In this document: positions 30,960-41,643 of the stretch, one piece after another
How the letters are laid out: the number at the start of each line of letters is the position of its first letter
How positions within the stretch are numbered: the stretch's first letter is position 1
Assembly (NCBI GenBank): GCA_020744425.1
Contig: JAGMUV010000002.1
Location: forward strand, 682,001 to 746,000
Source: Dactylonectria macrodidyma
Lineage: Eukaryota > Ascomycota > Sordariomycetes > Hypocreales > Nectriaceae
Reading direction: 5' to 3'
Length of the DNA stretch: 64,000 bases
Program-made: the position numbers and the translations under genes
The notes under the pieces: generated by a model
Databases searched by the model: none
Told to the model about the DNA's origin: nothing
The model's input: the letters and a program-made list of their open reading frames with translations, nothing else

Positions 30960-32692
30960 TTAGATGATGAGCTTGCTGCCGTGGTACTTAACCTTCTGGT
31001 CATACGAGCTCACAGACACTTCGTCAGTGCGCTCAGGGAAGCCATCAAACGACAGGGCATAAGTAGCAACGGAGTGGGCAATCAGCTGCGGGGAATGGTT
31101 AGCTTCGAAGTCCCATTCTGACTCATTTGTGGGGATCAATGGGGCTCACCTTGGTGTTGACGACCCAGGCAGTGTAGTTGACGTTGCCGAGGTCATCGCA
31201 GAGCTGGTGGTAGCAGGGGTCGTACCAGTCGCCGGCCTTTCCGCCAAACTGCTCAGCCTCCTCCTTGGTCTTGACACCTTCAGCGCCAGTAGCAATGCCT
31301 CCGGCAGGGATACCGCCTCGGATAAATCCATCATAGTCGCTGCGACCATCAAAGGGGATAAAGGTATAGTTCAGGCCTTGATCCTCGTACCAGTCGACAT
31401 ACAGATCTCGCAGCTCCTCGGAACCAGCCGGGTTCTCGGCGTTGGTCGCGTTGTAGATCTGGTAGGCAAAGTTGGGGCTGGCCATCATGTCATAGTCCAT
31501 GAACAGACGGATCTTCTTGTTCTCCTCTTCTGGCAGAACCTCGACGTAGTGATCGCTGCCCAGAAGACCCTCCTCCTCTCCTGGTCGGAGTTAGCACAAG
31601 TCATCTAAGGCAGTATTGATTGGGTTTAAACTTACCAGCCCACCAGGCAAATCGCACACAGTTGTTGACCTTGAACTTGGTCAATTGGGTGGCGACCTCG
31701 AGGACCGAGATGCTGCCGGAGCCATCATCGTTGATGCCAGGCCCCTCGGCGACACTGTCACTGTGGCCGCCAAGCATCACGCAGTTGTCAGGGTCACCAT
31801 CGCGAGTCTGGGCAATGATGTTGGTGGTGGAAATGGTGTTTACGACGGCGTCGATGTAGGCGATGGCGTCAATATCCTCGCCCTCGTCAATGCGCTTGAG
31901 GATGGCCTGGCCTTCTTCGCCGGAAAGGCCAAAGGTAGCAACGTGGTCGGGGGAAGGTGTGCCCAGAGTGCCGTGGACCTCTTCCTTATCGGTGTTGTAA
32001 ACGACGGCAGCTACAGCACCAGCCTTGCCAGCGTTGGCAGACTTGGTGCCGAAGGGGCAAGTTCCTCGCTTGATGAGGGCGATGTTGCCGCTGACATTAT
32101 CGGGGAAGTCAGACTCAAGGCAGCCATCGTTCTTGACGACGACCAGATCACCGTGGACGGGCTGCCTGTTGGCGGTGGCAGGGGTCAGGCCCATGGGAGA
32201 AGCGTCCTTGGGGACTCGGTCGCCGATGACGAGGCGGGACTCGAAGACGTTGCCAGAGACGGCGGGGAACGGCTGCTTGGAGACGCTGTAGAAGTCGCCC
32301 AGCTTGGCGAGTTCTGCGGCGACGTACGACAGGGTGCCTTCGTGACCTGGGGGTGACGTTAGCTTCCATGCTCACAGTGCTCGCGTGCATGTGCATGCCC
32401 GCAGGTTGCATCTCGACCTACCCTTGCTGCCAATCACACGAGTAGGGTGGTTGTACTCTTCCTGGCCGAGCTTAGCAATCTCGTAGAAGTCCTTGGCGCG
32501 AGTCTCGAGGTTGTCGGCGGTGATGAGCTTCTGCAGGGCCTTGGTGTCGATGACGGGCAGGCCGGTGAGGTCATTGCCGGTGCTCGGCTTCCAGAGCTCC
32601 TCGAGTCCACCAAGAGGAATCTGGGGAATCTGGAGAGCAGACACGCCCGAAAGCGCCGTCGCGGCCACGAAAAGGCCCTTGGAGACAGTCAT
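30960..32692 (-). CDS. lap2: Secreted M28 leucine aminopeptidase with PA domain
   Basis: Four exons, 32692-32422, 32346-31636, 31580-31150 and 31085-30960, give 512 residues, close to fungal Lap2 proteins. A signal peptide (MTVSKGLFVAATALSGVSA) precedes a propeptide-like region. A PA insert spans about 150-265 (GNIALIKRGTCPFGTKS, AVVYNT). The M28 zinc ligands are H285 and D287 (GGHSDSV), D297/D298 (NDDGSG), the catalytic E329/E330 (WWAGEEEG, restored by intron 2), D356/D358 (MDYDMM) and H452 (DPCYHQLCD). It removes N-terminal residues from peptides in the medium, feeding nitrogen uptake. A tandem GATA element 345 bp upstream suggests AreA-type nitrogen control. N-glycosylation motifs (NATN, NYT) fit secretion. 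Confidence 0.95.
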
Positions 32693-33881
32693 TGGGGCTG
32701 GAATTGAGGTGGAGAACAGCGTGGTGAGGGAATGGATACGAGGGAGAGGGAGATGGAGATGGAAGAAGAGGAGAGTTGTGATTCAGAGGAGTGATGAGGT
32801 GCTAACTAAGCTGCTGAGCTGCCTTGTACGCTAGGCAAGCTGAGACGCTGGGCAGGCACAAGCACCTGGAGTACCTGCCTATCAGCGTATCTGGGGACCT
32901 GGACGCTGGGGGTTAGCTCGCCAAGCTCGTTGCCCTGGACGCCGACGGTCGGACACATGCAGGCAGGGGGGTCTCAACAGACCAGTCGGGTATCTGATAT
33001 CGTCCATAAAGTGGACAATTCCTTGGGAGCACAGCTCTTATCTTATCTGCCCGCGGCAATCCAGGCGTCAGTGCGCCTTTCTTGTGATGGAGCTCTCTCT
33101 CAATTGCGTCATTTGCTGTTGTTGTCTCATGCACCTTCCCGCTGTGTATGAATAAGGAATCGCCAACAGGGCCCGCTGCAGGTAGAAAACACTACATGTG
33201 AACTGTTGTACCCGCAGCTTAGAGGGACCGAGGAAATTTTGAGGTCACCACTCATCTTCATAGGCCATTCGTGAGGTTCATCGTGTCGATGAAGCCGTAA
33301 TGACGTGTGTCCTGAGACTAGTGCTTAAAAAGCCACCAAGGGAAGACGCAGATACCAAACAAACCCGAAAAGAGGTGGCTAGATGCAAGACCAGACACTA
33401 TCCCGAGGTTTTAAACCAGCATTACTAACCGAGCGTAGCACAAACTGTAACAATAATAAGAGCAATGAACGTCAAATTTCCACAAGTGTAACCCCTTCAA
33501 CCATCGTTGATCGGCATGACGGCCGGGGCCCCGAACAAGAGTGATACGCAACAACCCGTCGAGATTAGAGACCGCCGATACTTGCCTTGACTCTCATTAG
33601 CGTCACCCATGTCTGGTTTATGGTGGATGCATCACGTGTGACAGTGCCGAGACACTTTGACTGCATGAAACTAACTTGAACTACTTGCGTCTTGTCGCTG
33701 GGATGCTGTGTTTGGCGTGCCTGTCCCGAAAGACTTTCAAAATAGAAAGCAGCCAGAGTGAGTCTTATGTTCTGTGCGCGGTGGATGAATAATAGTTTGA
33801 CATTGACATTGCGTTTCCTTGAGAAGACCGCATAGGTAGGGACAACATCTGCCTAACGTAGTAGGCTCTTCGCTATTCTCT
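32693..33881. other. Aminopeptidase promoter region
   Basis: About 1.2 kb. It contains the tandem GATA element at 33037-33048 and further single GATA cores (near 32883, 32996). No gene is supportable. Confidence 0.55.
33037..33048. promoter_or_regulatory. Tandem GATA sites upstream of the aminopeptidase
   Basis: CTTATCTTATCT, that is two overlapping GATAAG cores in one orientation. Paired GATA cores are the preferred target of AreA/Nit2 nitrogen regulators. Confidence 0.5.
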
Positions 33882-34231
33882 TTAGGAGCTCTCAATATAT
33901 TTCCCCGGTGGTGGTCGTGCTCCGTAAAACTCAAACATAGCATCCGATGACTCTTGTTCCCGTCGTCGGCGTCCCTCTTCGGCCTCCCGCTGAGCATTTG
34001 TCTTATTGCCTGTGACCTGGTGTTCACAGCGTTAGCAACCACGACCGCTATTCTCCGGTACGGGCAATAGCAAAAAGCGAACAACAATCAAACAAGCTCG
34101 GTCTCGTCACTCACCTGGTCTCGCACCTTATCCCGCGTCGAAAACGTCTTGTCTACTGCCGTGTAGACGCTCGACTTCCACCCCGACACCTTGGACCCAA
34201 GACTTGTGTATACAGCATATGTGGCATGCAT
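33882..34231 (-). CDS. Small conserved protein, 83 residues
   Basis: Two exons, 34231-34115 and 34016-33882. The donor is CAG/GTGAGT and the acceptor ACACCAG, with a CTAAC branch site. The product begins MHATYAVYTSLGSKVSGWKSSVY and continues after the intron with QREAEEGRRRREQESSD and a terminal FYGARPPPGKYIESS. The middle is a charged helix. No named domain. The coding case rests on the clean splice sites, the frame that closes only after splicing, and a composition unlike random sequence. I believe such small proteins occur in related fungi, but this needs a search. Confidence 0.65.
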
Positions 34232-34700
34232 CTTAAGAACAGATAAACGAAATCAATATCATAGAGAAAGAAGAAAATCCCATTCAGGATCATTAGGGCA
34301 TCCTGCATGATTTATCCATCAATCATCGCACCCCCGCATCCTGAAGTCCTTGATCGCTTACACTCCTCACATCTCAGCTAAGCACTAATCACGGCACTGC
34401 CAAATGAAGAGTTGCAATGTTAACGAAATTCCGCTCGCAAAACCCTCGGAACTCGCTACAACATGCCAAGAATTACAAGATTGGTGCATGGGGTCCAGAC
34501 TGGGGAGGCGCAGTCTCACTCAGATGACGTACGCTCTCGTAGGGACACATGCTGGCATCACGTTGAGAAGCAGCCAAGACTTTCTATAGCATGGCGATAG
34601 GTCCAACAAGCCATAACTAGGGTTTGCTATGTACAGGGGGTCTACGTGTGTGTTGGAGGTCCGGTACAAGCGAGGATGTGTCGATTGGCTGCGTAACCTC
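34232..34700. other. Intergenic with a possible broken gene 3' end
   Basis: About 470 bases. The first 80 (minus-strand sense, 34700-34617) keep an open frame after the stop of the next gene, discussed there. The rest shows nothing. Confidence 0.5.
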
Positions 34701-35162
34701 CTATGTTTGGTGGGGGGAATCTCCGTTCGGGTCATAGAGGAAGAGGGAGAGCTTATTGTTTGGCGAGCGCGTGTTGGTGGTTGCAATGGGGAAAGCAACG
34801 GCAGGGGAGATAATCCATGGATCAGCTCTGGTCGGGTAGTCGTCGAAGCCGCCGTTCACGATGAGAGGCCTCGGGGCAGGAGGTTCAACGGGGGGTTCGA
34901 CAGGATCAACAGGATCGGGCGTCTGGACAGGAGTTTGGACAGGAGTCTCGACAGGCGTCTCGACCGGAGCTTCTACGGGAGTTTCCGCAGGAGTCTCAAC
35001 GGGAGGATTGGGTGTTTCCACTGGAAGTTCCACGGGAGGATTGGGTGTTTGCACAGGTGTCTCAACGGGCGACACCGAGGGAGTCCGTAGAATACAAGCA
35101 CTTGAGAGGACACCAGTCGAGCCAAAGGCAATGGCCGCAGCCACAACTGCAAAGGACTTCAT
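34701..35162 (-). CDS. Secreted P/V/E/T-repeat protein with cut-short carbohydrate-binding-like end
   Basis: 153 residues from the start at 35162, chosen because it opens a signal peptide (MKSFAVVAAAIAFGSTGVLSSA); an upstream in-frame start at 35294 would bury it. Residues about 30-95 are imperfect (P)VETPV/NPPVE repeats, a rod-like stalk. Then LIVNGGFDDYPTRADPWIIS opens like fungal CBM_4_9-type or similar jelly-roll modules, but the frame stops with TAG after only about 54 residues of it. Such modules are normally two to three times longer. After the TAG the same frame reads EVTQPIDTSSLVPDL, which looks like proper continuation, so a nonsense change or decay is likely. Extracellular by signal; function unknown. 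Confidence 0.6.
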   Translation of the reverse strand: MKSFAVVAAAIAFGSTGVLSSACILRTPSVSPVETPVQTPNPPVELPVETPNPPVETPAETPVEAPVETPVETPVQTPVQTPDPVDPVEPPVEPPAPRPLIVNGGFDDYPTRADPWIISPAVAFPIATTNTRSPNNKLSLFLYDPNGDSPHQT

Positions 35163-36618
35163 GATGGGCCAGAAGGATAAAATAAACGAGTGTATTGGCC
35201 AACAGAGCAGGTCTAGAGAAGAGCAGCAAATAGAAGTTTCACTCAGTCTCTGTCGCTTGTTAAGCTTTATATGCTTCCATCTTGATGTATTCACATGTGG
35301 ACCGTTATGGATAATGTGGAAATGAAATAGCCAGTGCAGTCAGCATTAGGCAATTCGATAGTACCCAGAGTGACCCGCGAAAGGGCTGAAGTTTGCTATC
35401 GTGGAGTTTCTGTCCAACAAGCTGCCGCTAAAAAAGGGGTCTCGGATGAAGCCAACCGGCAACCCACTTCGGGGGATCACGAAGTTGACGGAAAGGAGAT
35501 GCTAGCATTAGCACTCACGCAGCACTTCTTGATCTAATAGAAGTTACACGTCAACAGAACCCTTAAGCGCATTCGGGTTTACTAGAGCCTGACGCAGTGT
35601 TTGCTCTTGAATCGATAACCTTGCGGCGGTCTGTGGCGGCGACAAGAAGAAGAAACGGAGCAGCCGAAAAATAAAGAAAAACAGCTTGCGGAAGCTATCC
35701 AAACTAGCTACTGTGCGATGTAGAATCTGCACCAGGTACTCCGTCGATGCAGATGGTGGAACAAGAGGCATGCGTCCTAACTCCACTAGCAAGTTTACAG
35801 AACAGACTATTGACTGCCAAGTCAGCCCTCAAAATACACTACTGGAATCACCAACAATTCGGCCTTATCGTCTCCACCAGAGAAAGCTTATCCATCTCAA
35901 AGCCGTCGCGCGCCAAACGTACTGTGGCTTCTCAAACAAGCCCCAAGTAACGCTAGTTCCTCACTTCTCAGCTGTTTTTATTTATCTGGTTCTCAATCCT
36001 TCTCGGCTTTCGCCTCTGAAGTCTTCTCTTGCCTGACCTTTCAGCCGCAGGGTCGACGACGGTGCAGACGCCAACTTGCATCGATCCGGCTGTCCCTGTT
36101 GATGGCGTCGACTTTCCGCCTGAATCAGGATCTAGCACGAGAAGGTGTGTACTGCTGGGTCGGAACTCGAAAGCGATAGACTTTATCTCTGTGTGTTCCT
36201 ATATAGCTTAGACTTTTTGGTGCCACGCCTAAGAATCTTCAAGGTGTTTCAGACGAACGCGATAATATCAGGTGTGTTCTGGGAAGAAGCACCACCCTAC
36301 ACTCGGAAGAGAAGTCGAGTTAAGTCGTGCACCAACGTCCCAAACAGCTGGAAAATCTAATTGTTCGCAAGTCAATTCTAGAGAAGCATACACAATTCTC
36401 TGCTATACTCCCAATCCTAATCCATATACTCCCCATGTGTCAAAATTAACTACAGGTACTTTATACCCGCTGCGTTTGTCGCAGCCGAAGATTCCAAATA
36501 TCGCGCAGTCTTGCGCCATAGTGTACAATTCCAACCCAGTGCGCGAATGCGCTGCGTTCCGTTCATCTACCACCGTCTAATCATCATCTGCGTCAGGCCC
36601 CCTCTGATAAATCCCTTG
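35163..36618. other. Gene-free stretch
   Basis: About 1.45 kb. A lysine-rich open frame at 35686-36036 was inspected for transposase motifs and none were found. The part at 36370-36480 is AT-rich. Nothing else. Confidence 0.5.
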
Positions 36619-38785
36619 TCACCGGCTGGCCACCTTGCTGCTTCCCTTCCTCAATCTTCCGCTCCGACGAGAATTTGACAGGTCATCATCCATTGCCTTT
36701 GCCGTCCTCTTTGAGACACCCGCGGTGGTGTGTCGGTTGAGCTGTCGCCCTCGCTCAGGCTCTTCCTGGTCATCAACCTCCTTTTTAGAAGTTGCTAAGC
36801 CTTTTCTGCCTCTCACTCTCCGCTCATCATCAGGGTCCAGGAACCGGTGGACCATGCGATGGTCCAGTATCCTCTCTTCTTTGTCACGAGGGCCTGCCCT
36901 TTCCGTCTTCGGCCACACGAACCCGTAGAGTTTCGAATGTCTTTCACATCGTGGGCACGAAGACCGAGTGTAGTACGCGTCCTTTTGCACAAAGTATGTA
37001 TTACAATTTGTGCACTGAATCCAAGCCATTTCAGGCTCAGATAGGAGCAACGGTGTGAGGAGGTAGTCCCCTGGTGTTCGCATTCGTGCCGGTGGGGTGA
37101 TTTGCTTGTTGAAAACGCGCCGTTGATATTTCTTGCGAATCTTCTGAGGCTCTCCAACATCTGCAGCCTGGCTGTCCTCAACTGTCTCGATACTGGTGGC
37201 GATGGGCACGGACTCGATTTGCATAGGCAGAGGCTGAGACGCCATATGTTTGGACTCTGGCTCCGAATCTGGCTCTTCACTGGCTTCCGAGGGAGTTGGC
37301 GCATTCAAAATCGCTGTGATCGACATGCTGGTCAAGCTGCTGGAAGTGCTGATTCTTGTAGGCACCGTGTCGTTCGATTTGGCCGGTCTTGGTGAATTCG
37401 CGCCCTCTGTGCTTTGAGGCGAAAATGGCGCCGTTTGAGTCGTGTGATCTGCTCTATTTTCATTGCTTCCCTCTCGCCTTAGACAAACAGATGTTGCCTG
37501 GTGTGGCGTCTGTAATACGGGCTCAGGCGTCTCTTTCTCCGGCTCGGGCGTCTCCTTTTCGGGGGAGGTCGCATCCGTTTCAGCAACATCCGCATTGCTA
37601 AAAGTGTCACTTCCACTGACGGAGCTCCCACGCGAAGTAGAGCGCTCTGTGGGAATAGGCACAACTAGATGCTTTAGTCTCTTCGCTGGGGTTTTGGGCG
37701 GTGTGGCAAGGGCATCGAGCGGGCGTTTGCGGCCTCGAGGCGATTCGTATGGTGGCGGAGAGCCAGCCGCAGACGCAGTACCAGCCTGGCTCAGCCTGGA
37801 GTTCCTTGAAACTGTCTTGAAAACACGTGGTCGAATGTCGGGAGTTACCGATGGCGTTCTTGAACCGCCCAAGCTGTCGTCTCTCCGCCTGCGCCGAAGC
37901 GAGTAGCCATCGGATTTGGCATGATCAATGCTTCGTTTGACCGCCACTGCGCCCTCCTCCTGCTCCCATGCATTCCTCAGGCCATCCTCGCACGTCTTGC
38001 ACAGGCATTCGCAGTTGTCCTCGCCAAAGTAACTCTCTCCATAAGTCACAGTGATTTCGTCGCCGGGTTCGATGTTGCGGGTCGCAATAATTTCAATTCC
38101 CGCATTGCTCGTCGTCATGAGCTTGGCATTCGCATCACAGTCGTGGTTGGCGAAGCGGGCGGGTCCCATGAATAGGCTGGTGGACTTGCTGCGTGAACTG
38201 ACGACCATGCTGAAATCCTTCTTGCGAACGGAAATCTCCTTTTCCTCCTCAGGGGTGATGACGACCTGGATGCCAGAGAGGTACTTGATCGATTCGTTGC
38301 GCTTGATTGATCGCCTTGCGGTGACCGAGGCCTCATGAGAGACAATTGTGTATCGATTGGTTGAGTTAACCTCCCACGGACAATCTGGGAGGTAAATCTG
38401 AACGTAGCGCCGAAGGTGTCGCTTGAAATCCTCGATTTCTTTGTCGGTCTTTAGGCTGTTGCAAAACCTCCTCAGACCATCTGTGGCCAATAGTCTCTTC
38501 TCGGCGGCAGCCAAATCTTTGTTCAAGGCAACCTCCTCCTGAAGAATCTTTGCAATGTCCTCCTCACGAACCCCCCGCGATGGGTGATACGATGAGCGGT
38601 TCTTCGGGACAGTCGTCCAGTAGAAGACCTTCAGGGGCGTTAGACGTGCACGAGCGAGGGCTTATCCCTTCTAGAGAAACACTCACATGGTCAACTAGGG
38701 CGTCGGTGAGAATGTCGTCATAAGAAGACAATTGCGTGAGCGTCAGCCGCTGCTTCTTCGCAGGGGGCTGTTTTGGGGGAGGCAT
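36619..38785 (-). CDS. set9: Histone H4-K20 methyltransferase, SET domain (Suv4-20 type)
   Basis: Two exons, 38785-38687 and 38628-36619, give 702 residues. The N-terminal region (LTQLSSYDDILTDALVDHVFYWTT, joined across the intron) and SRGVREEDIAKILQEEV are typical of fungal Set9. The SET domain spans about 125-232: YTIVSHEASVTARRSI, RFANHDCDANAK (191-202, the NHDC motif) and EITVTYGESYF. A post-SET-like Cys group follows, CECLCKTC (239-246). The middle is long, Ser/Pro/Glu-rich and disordered. Near the C-terminus WIQCTNCN...CPRC forms a putative zinc ribbon, followed by a basic tail. It methylates lysine 20 of histone H4 in the nucleus, linked to DNA-damage checkpoint signalling. Confidence 0.94.
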
Positions 38786-39575
38786 ATTTCCAGTTTCCTA
38801 TGCAGTCCCGCAAACACCCAGGGCACAAAATGGCAGTGGAAACGGTAAATGAGCGTGCGTATGCCTCCGGACGCAACTAATGGACGGCGAATGAGCGAAT
38901 GCCGAGGGGCAATAGTTGGTCAGGCGAAGCACGGGAAAAGCAACAATTCAAACCCTCGAGCGGTGGGTTAAAAGGACAGGCGATGCGAGGTGTAGCGAAG
39001 CGTTGGGCAGTCAGTTCAGCTCAGTCCCGCAACGTCATAGTCTTGAGGTTTGGGGTCTGGCCAGGTGTCGAACGTAAGACAGGGGAGACAAACGAGCGGG
39101 TCGGCATCGGCGGCGCGAGAGTTGGAAAGCGGAAAAAAAGACAGAGGCGAAGGTCCGGAGAGGACGGTGATTCAGCCTCACGGGATTGAAGGAGAGAAGT
39201 GATGGGTGAGGTGGAATGACATCGTTGTGTTGGACTAAGGGGGGCCATCTACTGGGCTTAGTTTGTCGCATTCCAGCCCCATCGCTTTGGCTGACCAGGC
39301 GACGGGTGGCCCTGACAGCCGAGTGCGGCTAGTGAACAAAGAGAACTGGGGTCGTCTGTGGCTGTGTTTGCGGCTGGTGCGGCAAGCTGCATGCACCCAA
39401 CTTGAACCAAACTTGAAGCGGGGCAGCCCGAGGGAACAAAGGAAGTAAAGGCAATCAATCACGTGATAAAATCCAAAAAGTTCAACGCCATGGATTGGGC
39501 TTTGGTCACATCCCGAGCTGGATGTACGGCGCGAGAAGCGATTCAGACCTTCCCACACGAGGAAGCACCGCCAAC
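38786..39575. other. Divergent promoter, set9 / mitochondrial uL14
   Basis: 790 bases, purine-rich at 39060-39160. No gene; small open frames are spurious. Confidence 0.6.
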
Positions 39576-40141
39576 ATGATTCAATTAAAGGTGGGCTTAC
39601 CAATTGATGTCCAATAACACCTGCTAACCACGTCCAGACAATGCTGAACTGTATCGACAACTCGGGCGCTGCCCTTGTCGAGTGCGTCCTCGTCGTCGGC
39701 CAGAAGCGACATGCCAGAATTGGTACGATATAACCCAAATACCTTCGCCTGCCCAACCCGATACTGCAGCCCCGAACACCCAGACCCAAATCAAACGAAC
39801 GCAGGCAGACTCGTCAATATCCTCCCCCAGCTAACACTCGCCAAGGTGACCGCATCGTCTGCGTCGTCCAGGAGCAGCGCGGCGCTTCCTCCGGCGGCAT
39901 GGCTGGTGTCTCGGCCGCCAACAAGGTCAAGCGCGGCGACATCCGCCACGCCGTCGTCGTCCGCACCCGTTACCCTACCCAGCGCCGGGACGGCTCCGTC
40001 GTCCGCTTCGACGACAACGCCTGCGTTCTCCTCAACAAGTCTGGCGACCCTGTCGGATCCCGCATCAACGGCGCGGTCGGTGCTGAGCTCAAGCGCAAGA
40101 AGTGGAGCAAGATTCTTTCCATGGCTCCCATGCAGGCATAA
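39576..40141 (+). CDS. mrpl38: Mitochondrial large-subunit ribosomal protein uL14m
   Basis: Three exons, 39576-39590, 39638-39722 and 39846-40141, give 131 residues. Exon 1 is only 15 nt (MIQLK). The uL14 fold is clear: MIQLKTMLNCIDNSGAALVECVLV, ARIGDRIVCVVQEQ (joined across intron 2), VKRGDIRHAVVVRTRYPTQRRDGSVVRFDDNACVLLN, DPVGSRINGAV and the end KWSKILSMAP. The bacterial-like sequence distinguishes it from cytosolic Rpl23 and matches yeast Mrpl38. It binds the 21S rRNA in the large mitoribosomal subunit. Nuclear-encoded import without a long presequence is normal for this protein. Confidence 0.93.
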
Positions 40142-40637
40142 TCGGGTTGGATTTGAGAATTGCTGGATGAATTGCGGAGGAGCTGTGTGAATAAAAGGCA
40201 CTTGGGCTTTGGGCGTAGACGAGGCTTCCTTGTACGAGTGGGATCATGTACAATAACGAATATCCAGGCATTTACGCGGCGTTGAGATGCGAGAATAAAC
40301 CACACACCTTTCAAGCAAATTGAGCTCCTTCGAGCTCCTACAATTTTAACATGTCACATGTAGATGAATGAACAATATGAAGATGATGAATTCATGCTGC
40401 GAGAGGCAGTTGTTTGATATAATAACCAGTTTCCTTCCGATTTCCTGAGTGAACACCATGCGCGAGCGGTGATATTCAACTCCTGGGGTCATACAAGCCC
40501 TTTCGCATCAATACGAGAAACCTCCTTCTCTCCAAACGCCATGCCAAATGAAAATCAAAGAGTACTTCCTTATCCTCCACTTTAGAACAGCACAGCCAAT
40601 TCGGTGCCATCGGGGTATCGGTATAGGAAAGTCTTGC
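40142..40637. other. Convergent 3' flanks of uL14m and rpb9
   Basis: About 500 bases between stop codons. No gene; AT-rich near 40345-40430. Confidence 0.55.
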
Positions 40638-41643
40638 TTAAGTGAAAATGTTACCGCACTCGCAGCAAACGTAGAACAATTTCTGAAATGTGGTTAGCAA
40701 TGGGGCGGAAAGCTTGTGAGAGGTGATGACATACCATGCCGGTTTCGGCGCTTCGTTGCTGAGACTGGAAGAACACGGCTTCTTCATGGCTGCATACGGG
40801 GCAGGTCTTGTTGGAACGCGGGAGCTGTAGCGAAAGAATAGAACAGATTCAGTCAGCCCAAGAGCCTTTTAAGCGGGGGCAAACGAGATCCAAAGGACGC
40901 GCGAAACCCCAACTTTGACCGCTTCCGCAGTCCCTCCAAAAAGATGCATCACAGGCAGCCGCCAACTGCCAGCTGCCAGGACGTGTTAGTGCCACAAGAG
41001 CATGTGCCAGCCTGGTGAGAAACGAGAAATTGTAACAGTATTAATGTCGTCGTAGTCCAAATCGTCGTAGTCGTAAGGTCGTCAGCGTCGTCTTGTGAGC
41101 TACTCACAGGCCAACTTTCATGGCACCATCTTGGCAAAACTCATCAGCAGAATCGGACTGCGAGTCAGCGTCGGCAGGTTCGTCGATCATCATCTCCTCG
41201 TCATACTCGGAGAAAGGGTCTTCATCCCAAGGCATCATGGGCAACACGAACTGGCACATGCCCATGCTCTCTTGGGCGGGTTTCTTGGTGGAGGTAATGA
41301 TCATCTCTGAGTCGGGTTCGGCGCAAAAGGTGCAGTAGATGACTCCTCCGCAACCCATGCAGAGAACAGGCGGAAGTTCACTAACCGTCGGATCAGAGCC
41401 AACATCCTGGGTGACACCAGCAGTCTCGCCTGCATTGGTGTCGAGGTTGTTGCGGAAGACACAATGAGAATGGGCATCCTCGGTGTACTGGCAGGTGCGG
41501 CAGGTGTACTGCAGCTTGTGGGCGTCGACATCCTCCTTGGGATAGAGCATGTTGGAACACTCGGAGCAGAAGCGGAAGGTGATCTGCTCGTTCTTGTCGT
41601 TGGCAGCGACCTCATCGGAGGCGGTGGACTGGGGAGTAGCCAT
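40638..41643 (-). CDS. rpb9: RNA polymerase II subunit Rpb9
   Basis: Three exons, 41643-41386, 40824-40735 and 40682-40638, give 130 residues. The first zinc ribbon is FRFCSEC...CRTC (C26, C29, C48, C51). The linker GETAGVTQDVGSDPT ends exon 1 and continues as LPRSNKTCPVC in exon 2, exactly as in Rpb9 proteins. The second ribbon is completed by FFQSQQRSAETGMKLFYVCCECGNIFT. Rpb9 sits at the polymerase jaw and influences start-site choice, fidelity and TFIIS-dependent cleavage. Intron 1 is unusually long (41385-40825, 561 nt) and its first 279 nt stay open in the exon 1 frame; see findings. Residues 1-21 form an extra N-terminal extension. An in-frame start at 41895 would add 84 low-complexity residues and is rejected. 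Confidence 0.94.

Noticed and set aside
35544..36036. Lys-rich frames suspected as a transposase relic
   Set aside because: No DDE-type motif, helix-turn-helix, terminal inverted repeat or target duplication could be recognised by eye.
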